Notes under the pieces: generated by a model
Databases searched by the model: none
What the model was told of the DNA's origin: nothing
Seen by the model: the letters and a program-made list of their open reading frames with translations, nothing else
DNA from: Hemerocallis citrina
Lineage: Eukaryota > Streptophyta > Magnoliopsida > Asparagales > Asphodelaceae
Assembly (NCBI GenBank): GCA_017893485.1
Contig: CM030365.1
Span: 46,866,458-46,930,457 of the forward strand
Length of the DNA stretch: 64,000 nt
Direction of reading: 5' to 3'
Translations under genes and position numbers: made by a program
Part shown: piece after piece, positions 33,537 through 45,400 of the stretch
Position numbering within the stretch: the stretch's first letter is position 1
Layout: the number at the start of each line of letters is the position of its first letter

Positions 33537-36500
33537 GTGTTATTCTTGTCATTCTGTCCTTGCTCGTGTTCTTTTTGATTCTGGGGCAACCCATTCCTTC
33601 ATCTCCTCTCGCTTTGTGGATCAACATCAGTTGGAGTGCAGTGTGATGTCAGTAGCTTGGAACATCACCACAGGTAGCGGTGTTTTCGTCTGTTCCTGGG
33701 AGTGCAAGCAGAGTCCCGTAGTGATTGGAAGTGCTGATTTCAGAGCAGATCTGATTATGATCGACAATTCAGGGTTTGATGTGATTCTCGGCATGGATTG
33801 GCTGGGTGAGACCCATGTGATCATTGATTGTCAAGTGAAGAAGGTTGGTTTCAGGATGCCAGACCATGTGGAGTTTGAGTTCCATACTGGGGAGTTACCC
33901 CTTGGGCGTGGTCAGGAAGTGGTTGTCGATGCAGGTTGTGCAATGGTGTTACACCCAGGCTGTGAGGCTGCGCCTCTTATAGTGAAAAAATTTCTAGATG
34001 TGTTTCCAGAGGAGTTGCCTGGACTACCCCCGGATAGGGAAGTGGAATTAGGTATTGAGGTTCATCCAGGTACTGCGTCGATATCGAAGAGTCCTTACCG
34101 GATGGCATGAGTTGAGCTAGCAGAGCTGAAGGTGTAGGTCCAAGGATTGCTTGATTTGGGTTTCATCGGGCCCAGTGTGTCCCCATGGGGCGCTCCTGTC
34201 TTGTTTGTCAGCAAGAAGGACGGGAGTCGCCGTCTGTGCGTGGATTACCGTGAGCTTAACAGTGTTATAGTGAATAACCGGTATCCGCTACCTAGGATCA
34301 ATGATTTGTTTGATCAGCTGGGTGGAGCTGCTGTCTTTTTGAAGTTGGACCTTTGCTCTGGTTTTCATCAAGTGAAGGTGAAGGTAGCTGATGTACAGAA
34401 GACTGCATTCAGGACCCGATACGGGCACTATGAGTTCCTAGTGATGCCTTTCAGAGTCACAAATGCACCAGCAGTATTCATGAGTCTGATGAAAACAGTT
34501 TTCTATCCATTTCTAGATAGATTCGTGGTGGTATTCATAGACGACATTCTGGTGTATTCTCAGAACCGGAAGGATCATGTTGATCATCTGAGGTTGTTCT
34601 GCAAACCTTTAGGGAGAATCAACTCTATGGGAAACTCAGCAAGTGTGAGTTCTTGCTTGATCGAGTTACCTTTTTGGGGCACATCATCTCAAGCGATGGT
34701 ATCTCTGTTGATCCGACCAAGATTTCTGCGATCAAGGATTGGCCTATTCCTACGTCAGTTTCGGAAGTGAGAAGTTTCCTTGGTTTGGCTGGATATTATC
34801 GGAATTTTGTCCAAGACTTTTCGAAGATAGCTGGTCTGTTGACTGAGCTGACTGAGAAGGATCAGAATTTCATCTAGGATGGAGCTTGCAGTGGAGCTTT
34901 AGCAAAGTTGAAGAGCCGGTTGACGTCAGCGCCAGTGTTGACTATTCCGGATGGTTCGGGTGGTTTTGTGGTTCACTGTAACGCTTTTGGCAAGGGCCTA
35001 GGTGCAGTGTTGATGCAGAATGGCCGAGTTATTGCTTATGCGTCCAGACAGTTGAGACCGCATGAGAAGAACTACCCTACCCATGATTTGGAGTTGGCTG
35101 CAGTGATCTTTGCTTTGAAGTTGTGGAGACACTATCTTCTTGGTGACCGTGTGGAAATCTTTACTGACCACTAAAGTCTCAAGTATGTCTTCACTCAGAA
35201 GGAACTGAACATGAGGCAGAGGCGGTGGTTGAAGTTAATGGATGACTATGACATCAGTTTGTAATACCATCCTAGTAGAGTGAACTTGGTGCTAGATGCT
35301 TTGAGTAGGAGACCAGTCGCCATGTTCCTGACTTAGTAGAGAGAGCTTGTTGAGCAGATAAGGTGGTTGGATTTGGATGTGATCTTGCCATGTTCTGACT
35401 GGAGTTGCATGATGCTTTAGTTGCAGTCGTCTCTTGTTAAGAAGATTAAAGAAGCTCAGGTAGGTGATGAGCAATTGCAAGGGTTCAGAGTCGAAGTTGA
35501 AGCGGGTAGATGGACCGATATGGTTGTTCACTCAGATGGATCTCGTCGTTTTGGGTCCAGATTGTGTGTTCCGGAGGGTGAGGTTCGTCAGAAGTTGCTT
35601 GAGGAAGCCCACCAATCGTTGTACTCTATTCATCCTGGTGGTACGAAGATGTACCGAAACTTGAAGCTCCACTTTTGGTGGCATGGTATGAAGTGGGTCG
35701 TGGCGAGATTTGTGTCGCAGTGGTTGATCTGCCAGCAGGTGAAGGCAGAGCATCAGAGGATCGCCGGACTTCTTCAGCCTCTTCCCATTCCGGAGTGGAA
35801 GTGGGAACACATCACCATGGATTTTGTGACTGCTTTGCCGAGGAGTCCTAAGGGTCACAATGACATTTGGGTGATTTTGAACAGGTTGACCAAGAGTGCT
35901 CACTTCGTTCCCTTCAGAGTTGGATAGTCTACTGAGAGCCTAGTTGAGAAGTACATGCAAGAGATCGTCAGACTTCATGGGGTACCAGTCAGATTGTATC
36001 CGACAGGGATATGAGGTTCAGGTCGCAGTTTTGGGAGAGTCTTCAGAGTAGTCTGGAGAGTAAGTTGAAGTACAACACAACTTTTCATCCTCAGACCGAT
36101 GAACAGTCAGAGAGGACCATCCAGAATCTAGAGGACATGTTGAGGTTCTGTGTGCTGCAATTTGGAGGTTCTTGGGAGGACCACTTGCATCTTGTAGAGT
36201 TCTCGTACAATAACAACTTTCAGGCCAGTCTTAAGGCTTCTCTGTACGAGGCACTATATGGTCGTAAGTGCAGGTTGTCGTGTGCTGGGATGACATTGGT
36301 GAGAGGAAGTTGTTGGGCCCGGAGTTGATCACCAGGATGGTGGATGCAGTGAGTCAGATCAGGAAGCATCTTCAAGCCACACAAGACAGACATAAGAGAT
36401 GGGCTGATGTTCATCGGAGAGCCTTGGAGTTTGAGGTGGGAGACCATGTTTTCCTTAAGGTATCCCAGTGGCGAGGTGTCATTCATTTTGGTGGCAGAGG

Positions 36501-36846
36501 AAAGTTGAGCCATAGGTTTATCAAACCGTTTGACATCTTAGAACGAGTAGGCAAGGTGACCTATCGTCTAGCATTGTCACCGGCTTTATCTGGAGTGCAC
36601 GACGTCTTCCATGTCTCGCAACTGAGGAAGTATATCCGATATGAGAGCCACGTGATTGACTACTCAGAGTTATCTGTGAGGCCGGATTTGTCTTGTAAAA
36701 TTCCACAAGTTGCTATTTTGGACTGGCGAGAGAAGGTTTTGAAGAACAAGGTGATCAAGCTTGTTCGTGTTTCTTGGAATCCTCACCCGCTGGGTGAGTT
36801 GACTTGGGAGTTGGAGGAGGATATCCAGCGGAGGTTTCCTTATTAG
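33537..36846 (+). pseudogene. Pol of element B: protease, RT, RNase H, integrase, chromodomain
   Basis: Chromovirus pol. The protease active site is VLFDSGATHSF (about 33570). RT runs about 34080-34880 with LCVDYRELN and catalytic FIDDILVYS (34534-34560). RNase H follows ([18 protein letters not shown]). In the integrase zinc region, HPGGTKMYRNL is followed by WLICQQ, so the first Cys of the CxxC pair is Trp. D-D-E is seen as MDFVTALP, SDRDMRF and QSERTIQ. The chromodomain (PQVAILDWREKV...TWELEEDIQ) is at 36703-36843, ending at TAG 36844. There are numerous stops, for example TDH-stop-SLKY, and a one-base loss just after intron 2. Inactive. Confidence 0.88.
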
Positions 36847-36955
36847 GTTGTGTAGCTCTTGTTTTGTTGTTTTTGTTTTGTTGTTGTTTTTCTTTTCTTC
36901 TCGGGGTTACCCTTTGTACTTCTTGTAGAATTTCGAGGACGAAATTCTTCTTGTT

Positions 36956-36967
36956 AGGTGGGTAGAA
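36956..36967 (+). other. Polypurine tract of element B
   Basis: AGGTGGGTAGAA, interrupted by Ts, lies just before the 3' LTR start at 36970 and after the chromovirus-typical GAATTTCGAGGACGAAATTC. Confidence 0.5.
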
Positions 36968-38061
36968 TTTATAACTCCCGTGACTCATTTTTGTATTTTT
37001 ATTTGTATTTAATTAAATTCCTGGTTATTTTATTTTATTTTTGATTGTGTCTCTTTTCGTCCCTTTTGAATTCTCCTTATGATTCATTTCTGTTTGATTC
37101 AGCCTTTATATTCTATTTGATTGATTTACAAATTTGTTCTTGTCTGTGTTTATTGACTACACCTAATTCATGGCCTATTTGTCTCATATTGGACTTTTCT
37201 CTTTCCTATTGGATACTACCCATAAGCCCAAAACCCTATTCTCTTATTAGGTCCTATCATATTTAACCCAATAACCCTACCTACTCCTAAACCCTATAAA
37301 TATTCACTGTGTACAACCTATACCCTAACCCTAGATCCTATTAAACCCTAACAGCCGTCACCCCTCCCGTTTCTCTTTCCTACCTCCCGACCTTCACTGC
37401 CTGCCACAAACCTATCCCTGCCTTACCATTGTCCCCTCGGTGCCCTCATCGGTGCTCTCCTCATCCCTCGTGCCCCCCCTAACCCGTTGCTGCCTCGCCG
37501 CTGTGTTATCAGCCGAGTGCTACCCTAGCACCGACGTCCCTGTTACTGCTATCCCTGTGCTGTGCTGTCGCCGCCCTTGCTGTGCCGTGTTGTTGTCGTC
37601 GCTGTTGTGGTCAACAACTGCCACACCGTCGTTCCCCATGTTGTTGTGGTTGACGCTCTTGCTGTTGCTGTATGTGTGTTGGTGGTGGGCACGTGCGTCT
37701 CTTGTGCACGTGTTTTGTCTTGGTGTTGGTTCGTGCGTTCTCTTGTCCATGGGTTGTGTTCGTTGTTCGGGACCCGTTCCAGTTATTCTGTTCTTCATCT
37801 TTGTCGTCGTTATCAGGAAAGTAGCTTGTATGTATTTATTTTTCATACAAGTTAAATATCGTAAGTAGTCTTGCATGAAATTGTTTGGTACCCTCATGAT
37901 GACCATATTTGTTCGTTGATCTGTTCCTTCATCTCTTGATCATGAGTAGTTCACAGTAGTTGCCACCCGTTGCATGAAAACAAATTAGATTAGATGGACA
38001 TCGTGATTGTATGTTTGGTTGTGACATATCATATGCTGTAGTAACTGTATATGGATGCTTT

Positions 38062-38682
38062 TGTTGCCGCTAAATTTGGTGTGGGGGCAAACAGATAGTA
38101 TTTGTGGATTCTTAGGGAAACTGAATAGTAAACCTGTATACCTATTCCGTTGGAGTTTGACGCTGACTCCGGCCGTTCACCTGCAAAAAGTGCAAGACAC
38201 CAGGGTTGTTCCCGGCGATGCACCCTCCGACGCTCAAGTCAGTAATCAGGGATGATTAAGAAAGAGCGTGAAAACTGGCAAAAGATTGATTACCTCTTAA
38301 TGGAGATGGATGGGGGGTATTTATAGGCGTCTTAGGAACTGGATTAGGAATGTAATCCCCGTGATCTGATAAGGAATATTCTCCTTGTAAACAGATTAGG
38401 AATGTAATCCCTAATTCCCAGTGGTAGGATAGGCATGAATCAGGGCCGTTGATTAGGATTTAACCAGGAATCCTAATTCTATCCCTCTGGATCAGGCTTT
38501 CCGCTGGTTGAAACCCGTACCCGATTGAGGTGGATCCGTTCATGGGTTATTGGATCTTTGACGAAAAGATCCAATACCCATCTCAGACCCATTGGTATGT
38601 AAAATTACCGTTTTACCCCTGGGCTTCAGGATTCGTGCCCGATTTGGACGGTTCTGATTAAACCCCATTTTTAGCCATATCA
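38062..38682 (-). repeat. Element 2 3' LTR
   Basis: 621 bp, TGTTGCC...ATATCA; minus-strand TATA at 38318-38325. Its R-U5 part (38062-38300) differs from the other LTR of the same element at about 28 of 222 positions, its U3 part at only about 18 of 400. Confidence 0.93.
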
Positions 38683-38698
38683 CGAGCCCCCCACTCCC
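38683..38698 (-). other. Polypurine tract of element 2
   Basis: Minus-strand GGGAGTGGGGGGCTCG, identical to that of element 1, abutting the 3' LTR. Confidence 0.75.
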
Positions 38699-39232
38699 AA
38701 AGACTGAGCTTGATTAGCCTTTGAGGAGTAGTTTTACTGTTTTAATGGCTAGTGGAGTTGTATCGGAGCCCAAATGGAAGGTTTTGAATCTTGAAGAAGG
38801 TAGTGTGGTGATTTTTGAACTCTGAGTCGCTCCTGAGCTCTCATGGTTGTGTGGCGTTCTCGTAGGAATATCCTTTTAACTTTGTGAAGTGTCAATTCGT
38901 CGTTCGGGGGTCTTAGAAGATTGTTCTTGGCAATAATCGCTTGTTTGGGGACTAGAAAATGCTTCCCCACCTCTACAAGCTTTCCAAGAGTTCTTCCTAA
39001 ATTTCCCGAATTTTTAATTGTTTTTTCGCGATCTCTTGGTGGACGGCTCGGCCGTTTTCCTTCGTTGTGTGGCCTACATGCTTGTTTCACACTTCCGACC
39101 CCTTCCAGCGCTCACTGCCCAGGAGGCCGAGCTCTGTAGGTGGTTCGGCACCTCTTTCCGAAGAGGAGAGGGACCTCGGCTAGGTTGTGAGTGCTGAGAG
39201 GGAGTTCGGCGATGTCCGAGGTCCAATCTTTC

Positions 39233-40215
39233 CACGTAATAGGGTCGGTGCCAAGAGCGCTCGGCAGCTGGTGCCGAATCCCAATCTTTCCCCGTAACGG
39301 GGTCGGTGTCAAGAGCGCTCGACAGCTGGTGCCGAACACTAATTTTTCCCCGTAACAGGGTCGGTGTCAAGAACGCTCGGCAGCTGGTGCCGAACCCCAA
39401 TTTTTCCCCGTAAAGGGGTCGGTGTCAAGAGCGCTCGGCAGCTGGTGCCGAACCCTAATTTTTCCCCGTAACAGGGTCGGTGTCAAGAGCGCTCGACAGC
39501 TGGTGCCGAACCCCAAATTTTTCCCGTAACGGGATTGGTGTCAAGAGCGCTCGGCAGCTGGTGCCGAACCCCAATTTTTCCCCGTAACGGGGTCGGTGTC
39601 AAGAGCGCTCGGCAGCTGGTGCCGAACCCCAATTTTTTCCCGTAACGGGGTCGGTGTCAAGAGCGCTCGGCAGCTGGTGCCGAACCCCAATTTTTCCCCG
39701 TAACGGGGTCGGTGTCAAGAGCGCTCGGCAGCTGGTGCCGAACCCCAATTTTTCCCCGTAACGGGGTCGGTGTCAAGAACGCTCGGCAGCTGGTGCCGAA
39801 CCCCAATTTTTCCCCGTAACGGGGTTACGGGGTTACGGGGTTGGTGTCAAGAGCGCTCGGCAGCTGGTGCCGAACCCCAATTTTCCCCCGTAACAGGGTC
39901 GGTGTCGAGAACGCTCGGCAGCTGGTGCCGAACCCCAATTTTTCCCCGTAACGGGGTCGGTGTCAAGAGCGCTCGGCAGCTGGTACCGAACCCCAATTTT
40001 TCCCCGTAACGGGGTCGGTGTCAAGAGCGCTCGGCAGCTGGTGCCGAACCCCAATTTTTCCCCGTAACGGGGTCGGTGTCAAGAGCGCTCGGCAGCTGGT
40101 GCCGAACCCCAATTTTTCCCCATAATGGGGTTGGTGTTAAGAACGCTCGGCAGCTGGTGCCGAACCCCAATTTTTTCCCCGCAACGGGGTCGGTGTCAAG
40201 AGCGCTCGGTAGCCG
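39233..40215 (+). repeat. 58-bp tandem array with three dyads per unit
   Basis: About 16-17 units; GTCAAGAGCGCTCGG recurs every 58 bases (39308, 39366, 39424, 39482, 39540, 39598 and on). Each unit carries GAGCGCTC (perfect palindrome), TCGGCA/TGCCGA around GCTGG, and CCCCGT/ACGGGG. It ends about 300 bp before the TATA box of the antisense gene. One copy has a local triplication of GGGGTTAC near 39820-39840. Confidence 0.92.
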
Positions 40216-40675
40216 GTGCCGAGGCCCAAGACTTGGTGTTTTTGGCGTAGGATGCACTGCGGAGTTGGTGGCTTCTGCGCAGCTGGCAGACGTGGCAGTC
40301 ATTAAATATGATGGCTTCTGAACTTTTGACAGCTCTGACGGATGAGATGCTCATTTAATGCTGTGACCTCTGAGTTTCTGTCAGATGGGACAGTAATTAA
40401 TGCGGTGTACGGCTTGGCGTGGTAAACAAGGCGACGATTGAGGTCGCTTTTGTCGTTTTGTGTGAATGGGCCGGTGGTACAGGCCCATTAACCTCGTTTG
40501 GCGCGCCTCTCTCTATAAAACCTCACCCCCCCTCTCATTTTTCACTTCTCTTCTCTTTTTCTCAGGCGATATTTTGTGCTAAGTGATTGTTTCCGGTGGT
40601 CGACGTTCGTTTTCTGGTGAAGTTTCCGGCAGCTAATCTTTTAAGGTAACTTATACTCAGTTTACTTCATAAACT
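40216..40675 (+). promoter_or_regulatory. Promoter and 5' UTR of the antisense gene, element 2
   Basis: TATAAAA at 40514-40520, then CTCATTTTTCACTTCTC and similar pyrimidine tracts, and ATG at 40676. The TATA plus C/T-rich layout is that of plant Pol II promoters and is matched at 5027 in element 1. Confidence 0.6.
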
Positions 40676-42779
40676 ATGTCTCTTGCTTCTGTCTCCGAGT
40701 CGACCTCTTGGTCCGAGCCCTCCCTTGAATTTGCCGAAGATCGTACTCCAAACAAGGGCAAGAAGGTGTTCGACAAAGATTCGATTGTGGAGGATCCGAA
40801 GCGTATGAGGGAGTTCGTAAGATTGCCGGGGCAGCTGACTGGGCTTCACAGAGTTCGGGAGCTTCCGGAGGATCAAGCCGAGCGAATTGTTCACGGGAGG
40901 GGGAGTTCCTTTGAGGAGAATGCAGCGAGGGAGACGACGGAGGCGGACGAGACGGTGTCGATCCTTCGCGAAGAGGACTTGGGAGTGATCCGGGACTGTT
41001 TCCAGATCCCAGAGGAGTACGAGCTTATGCTGCCGGGTCCCGGGGTTAGGGCCAACTCGCCGCTGCCAGTGACCATGTGTTGCTGGCCGGCTGATGCCTT
41101 TATCGCCGGGACTCGGCTACCTCTCCATCCATTCACTATCCTCGTCCTGAGTTGGTTCGGGGTCAGCCCCATCCAACTCATGCCGAACGCATGGAGAGTC
41201 ATAAACGGCTTCGTACTTCACTGCCAAGCCGCTGGGATCGAGCCGGAGCTGAACGTGCTTCGGACAATTTATCGGCTACACCAAGGGAATAAGTCGGAGT
41301 ACCGATACTATTTGGCTCCGAGGCATGGCGGCAGGCTCGTCATATGCCCCGACTCCATCAAGCACTGGCGTGAAAAGTTCTTGATAGTGCGGAGTCCGGA
41401 GGCCTGGCCGATCCCCTCCGGTTGGGTGGAAGGGGTGCCGAAGAGGGCGAGGGCGCTGCCCAAGCTTCGTCCTGAAGAAGAAGAGGCAGTCCGGACACTT
41501 CTCGATCGGCCGAAGTACGATTGGAAGAAGCTGACTGAGGACATCTTGTTCAAGGGAGGGCTCTGCTGCGTAGATCCCAGTATGCGGCTTCTTTTATACT
41601 TTGTTTTTCATATTTTATTTTGCACGAGTTGTATAGTGCTAACGAACTTTGTCTTTAATGCAGAGGCGATGGACTACGACGCGGTGCTAGCTTTGAGGGC
41701 AGGCCTCGCCAGTAAGGCGCCGAAGAAGCGCAAGAGGGTGGCCACCAAGTTGCCGACCCCAAAGACTCCGAGGGTCACGGAGACGATCAAGGAGACGGAG
41801 ACCCTCAGTAGCCCGGTCGTTGCCGGTGGCGGCGCCTCGGCATCGAATGCGGTCAGCGAGTTCCCCATCGCCGCAGCTCTCGGGATGACGACGCCGCCGC
41901 TGTCAGTGGTGGCCGAGGAGCTCCTGACCGAGGAGCACAGGAGGATCCATATTCCGGACTGGCAAGTTCGGAAGCATGATGGATTCCTCGGCAATTCCTT
42001 GGCGAGCATGCAAGCCGTCAAGCATCTGGCGACGCCGAAGGATCGCACCGCCATGGAGGCCGGGCAAGAAGGTGACGACGTCATCAAGATTGCTCGCTCG
42101 GCCGTTTCGGTAAGTATTGGATTTTTGCCATCGCTGAATTTCTTTAGCTATAATTCTTCTAACTCTTTTGGTTCTTCTTTCCTTGTCGCAGATCATTGTC
42201 CATTTTGGACACCTCACCGAGAGGCTGGCGGCTCTGGAGAAGGAGCTGAAGCAGGAGTCCGACCAGGCTTGGAAAGAGAAAGCTCGGATGGGGAACGAGC
42301 TCGACAAGATCAGGGTCGAGTTCGAAGAGAAGGCGACAAGGGTTGAGTTCCTCGAGGCTCAGGTCGCGAAGCTGGAGAGCGACCTTCTTCGCCAGAAGGA
42401 GGAGGCGGCCAAACAATTGGCCGAAGCTGAAGAGGCGAAGGCTGCGGCAGTGAAGGGGGCCGAGGACGCGACCCTGGCGAAGGCGCAAGGCTTCCTCGCC
42501 CAAAACATGGCTAAGGCTTATGCCGAAGCCATCGCCCAGGTGACGAAGACGTACCCTGACATGGACTGCTCGGGATGGAGACTGTTCCCGGGCCACGTCG
42601 AGGGCTTCGACCCCGAATCAGAGGGGGAAGAAGAAGAAGGGGAGGACGAAGCCGAGACTGAATTTGAAGTCACCGGCGAGGTCCCGAGCACTGTGGTTAC
42701 CCCGCTGGCGGTGGTGCCCCCTTCGGAGACGTCGACCCCCACCCGCTCTCGCCGCCCTGGGAAAGAGGTCGCGCCCTGA
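40676..42779 (+). CDS. Antisense extra gene of element 2 (PF04195-like, coiled coil), intact
   Basis: Three exons, 40676-41579, 41664-42109 and 42192-42779, join to an uninterrupted 645-codon frame on the strand opposite to gag-pol. Residues about 95-300 (LMLPGPGVRAN, LPLHPFTILVLSWFG, LMPNAWRVINGFV, DSIKHWREKF) resemble the putative gypsy-type transposon domain PF04195 found in extra ORFs of TAT elements. A basic KKRKR patch (a possible nuclear signal) follows, then a conserved block ending EEHRRIHIPDW and HDGFLGNS. The last exon is a long coiled coil (LEKELKQES, LEAQVAKLESDLL) with an acidic tail. Both introns match element 1 in place and phase. Molecular role unknown. It is the only long gene in the window without a break. 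Confidence 0.8.
41580..41663 (+). other. Intron 1 of the antisense gene, element 2
   Basis: 84 nt, CCCA/GTATGC ... TTTAATGCAG/AGGCG, T-rich. Its length is a multiple of three without a stop, so retention would add 28 residues. The homologous site in element 1 is CCCA/GTAGGC ... TTTGTGCAG. Confidence 0.7.
42110..42191 (+). other. Intron 2 of the antisense gene, element 2
   Basis: 82 nt, TTTCG/GTAAGT ... CCTTGTCGCAG/ATC, phase 0. The donor is a near-perfect consensus and is identical over GTAAGT with element 1 (6819). Confidence 0.82.
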
Positions 42780-42829
42780 CTCCGCTCGCTTTTTCTTCTG
42801 TTCGTCTTCTTTTTCTTTCTTTTTTGAAG

Positions 42830-42890
42830 TGTAATGCCTAATTGCGGACTGGCCACCGCTGTTTTGAAATGAATGAAAAACTATATCTTT
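42830..42890 (+). terminator. Conserved 3' UTR and likely poly(A) region, element 2
   Basis: GCCTAATTGCGGACTGGCC is shared with element 1 (7505-7580), followed by AATGAATGAAAAAC. It lies just after the antisense stop codon at 42779. Confidence 0.45.
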
Positions 42891-43040
42891 TTGGATTCGA
42901 CTCTGTGTCTTTCTGTCTTTTCTCACCAATTCTTGAAAGTTTGAAAGTTTGTTTGAAAATTCTTCAAGTGTTGGGCTTCGACAATGTTTGAAATTTTGTT
43001 GTTTGTCTCAACTTCTTTTCAGCTCGTGGTGGTAACTTAA

Positions 43041-43943
43041 GACGTCGAGCCCACTCGCTCGAATGACAACGCTCGGGCCGAGGCTGGCTTAGGGGCGACG
43101 AGGCTGTGCTTGGCGAGGTGCCGAGAGCGGCTCTATGAAGTCGAGCTGGGATTGCGCCGAGCTGAAAGCGAGCGGAACCATCTTCAACTCATCCTAGGTC
43201 GGCGAGACATCGAAATCTGGCGTCTGGAGAGCAGGATCGCCGGGATGACCCCTTTAGGAGAGGACGAAGGTTCGTCGACCGCATATAGCTATGGCCTTCG
43301 GATCAAGTGCATTCGCCACACCTTATCCAAAATAACAGCGGAGAGGGACGATCTGCTTTCTGAGATCCGCCACCTGCAAACTGTAGAGACGGAGCTTCGG
43401 ACGGAGGGAGAGGGACTGACGGCTAAGGTGGCCAAACTGACAACCGAACGGGACGAACTGACGGCCGAGGTTGACGCCCTGAAGAGAGCCACGGTAGACA
43501 AGAGTATCGAAGTCACCCACCTTCGCCGTCTTATCGCGAGTCGCTCCGGAGTCCCGAGCTTCGCGATACCTCCTCGCTTCGAGGTCAATGTCAAAGATGA
43601 CTCGTTGTGAGACTGGATCTCAGAGTTGGAGGCGGAGGTGGCTCGTCTCAAACAGCGTTCGGTACCGATCAATGTGAGGAGCACTTCGTGCACTCGCACA
43701 GAGAGTGATCGGGGCATCACGTTTTACGAGATGGCGACCCGTTCGCCTCTCGGCAATCCTTGCCCGGGGGATGCGCAAAGCTCGGTGGCCATTTCGTCGA
43801 GCGGGGCATCCTTCGGTGCGGCTGCTAGGAGTAGTGCCGAGGGCACGTCCCAATTCGCTGGTTTGGGGTCGAGCTCCGGAGGTAAACGTTGCCGACCTCG
43901 AGTGTCCTTGAAGAGGAGCATCCCTGTGCCACAGAGGCATTGA
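43041..43943 (+). pseudogene. Second antisense frame (coiled coil), element 2, one stop
   Basis: Follows an acceptor-like CAACTTCTTTTCAG (AG at 43021-43022), the same position as in element 1, and stays open from 43041. Heptads (LRRAESERNHL, TAKVAKLTTERDEL) continue to a TGA at 43608-43610, then the frame goes on with SCTRTESDRGITFYE and a Ser-rich tail ending PVPQRH. Element 1 reads through at the stop position, so the TGA (probably from CGA) is a decay mutation. Function unknown. Confidence 0.6.
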
Positions 43944-44289
43944 TGATCATTTTTGAAGCCTTTGTATTTAGTCTAAGTGTAGTGAGTTGGCATTGTAATT
44001 TTTGCTCTTCAAAGCCTTGTAATCTTGTTGAATGGAAGAGTCGCTTTGTACTGCATCCCAATTATTAATAATATTTCTTTCTCAGACTTGTACGTTTTTC
44101 TAGCTCTGTGTGGTTTTTTTGTTTATAACTGTGCTCATCGTGCCGAGGTCCCTGAGCTGGTCTTTTGCTCGCGTGAGGGTTGGCGACATGAGCGTTCGGC
44201 CGGTGGTGCCGAGCTGCGCTTCGGTCACTCCATCTCGCGAACTTCGCGAGACGTGTCGAGTTTGCCTGATAGTAAGCTCGCGGAGTGGG

Positions 44290-45230
44290 ATCGAGCCAAG
44301 TGTTTGCAATCCAAACCATCGTTAGAGTAGTTCAATGGTTGTGGGAGCAATTCCGAATGGCAAACTACCTCTAGTTCGCTTAGGAGCAAACTTGTGAAGT
44401 AGAATCGAGCCAAGTGTTGGACTCCAAACCATCGTTAGATTAGTTCAACGGTTGTAGGAGCAATTCCGAATGGCGAACTACTTCTAGCTCGCTTAGGAGC
44501 AAACTTGCAAAGTAGAATCGAGCCAAGTGTTGGACTCCGAACCATCATTTGAGTAGTTCAATGGTTGTGGGAGCAATTCCGAATGGCGAACTACCTCTAG
44601 TTCGCTTAGGAGCGAACTTGCGAAGTAGAATCGAGCCAAGTGTTGGATTCCGAACCATCGTTAGATTAGTTCAACGGTTGTGGGAGCAATTCCGAATGGC
44701 GAACTACTTCTAGCTCGCTTAGGAGCGAACTTGCGAAGTAGAATCGAGCCAAGTGTTGGATTCCGAACCATCGTTGGATTAGTTCAACGGTTGTGGGAGC
44801 AATTCCGAATGACGAACTACTTCTAGCTCGCTTAGGAGTGAACTTGTGAAGTAGAATCGAGCCAAGTGTTGGACTCCGAACCATCGTTTGAGTAGTTCAA
44901 CGGTTGTGGGAGCAATTCCGAATGGCGAACTACTTCTAGCTCGCTTAGGAGCGAACTTGCGAAGTAGAATCGAGCCAAGTGTTGGACTCTGAACCATCGT
45001 TAGATTAGTTCAACGGCTGTGGGAGCAATTCCGAATGGCGAACTACTTCTAGCTCGCTTAGGAGCGAACTTACGAAGTAGAATCGAGCCAAGCGTTGGAC
45101 TCTGAACCATCGTTAGAGTAGTTCAACGGTTGTGGGAGCAATTCCGAATGGCGAACTACTTCTAGCTCGCTTAGAAGCGAACTTGCGAAGTAGACTCGAG
45201 CCAAGTGTTGGACTCCGAACCATTGTTAGA
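44290..45230. repeat. 113-bp tandem array, element 2
   Basis: About eight units with the same monomer as 8745-9920; TAGAATCGAGCC at 44400, 44513 and every 113 bases after. The CTACTTC/GAAGTAG and TCGCT/AGCGA stems are kept in most units. Confidence 0.92.
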
Positions 45231-45400
45231 GTGAAGAGTGAAGACAGAGAGATGTAAACAATAGTAAAGTATGAAAAAGCTTTCTTTATTAATGATTAAT
45301 AGTTGGCTGCTTCTAAAGTTGCTAGCCGTTATTACAAGGGAAAAATAAAAGAAAATCATTACAAGTAATAAGAGAGGAACGGGTTGACATCTCGAAATAC

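Noticed and set aside
37440..37868. 142-codon Ser/Val/Cys-rich frame
   Set aside because: Leader part of the 3' LTR of B; the matching 5' LTR region is out of frame and interrupted by LTR C.
39233..40215. Possible CRISPR array or centromeric satellite
   Set aside because: Head-to-tail 58-bp monomers without spacers, confined to one transposon; satellite status cannot be judged from one window.
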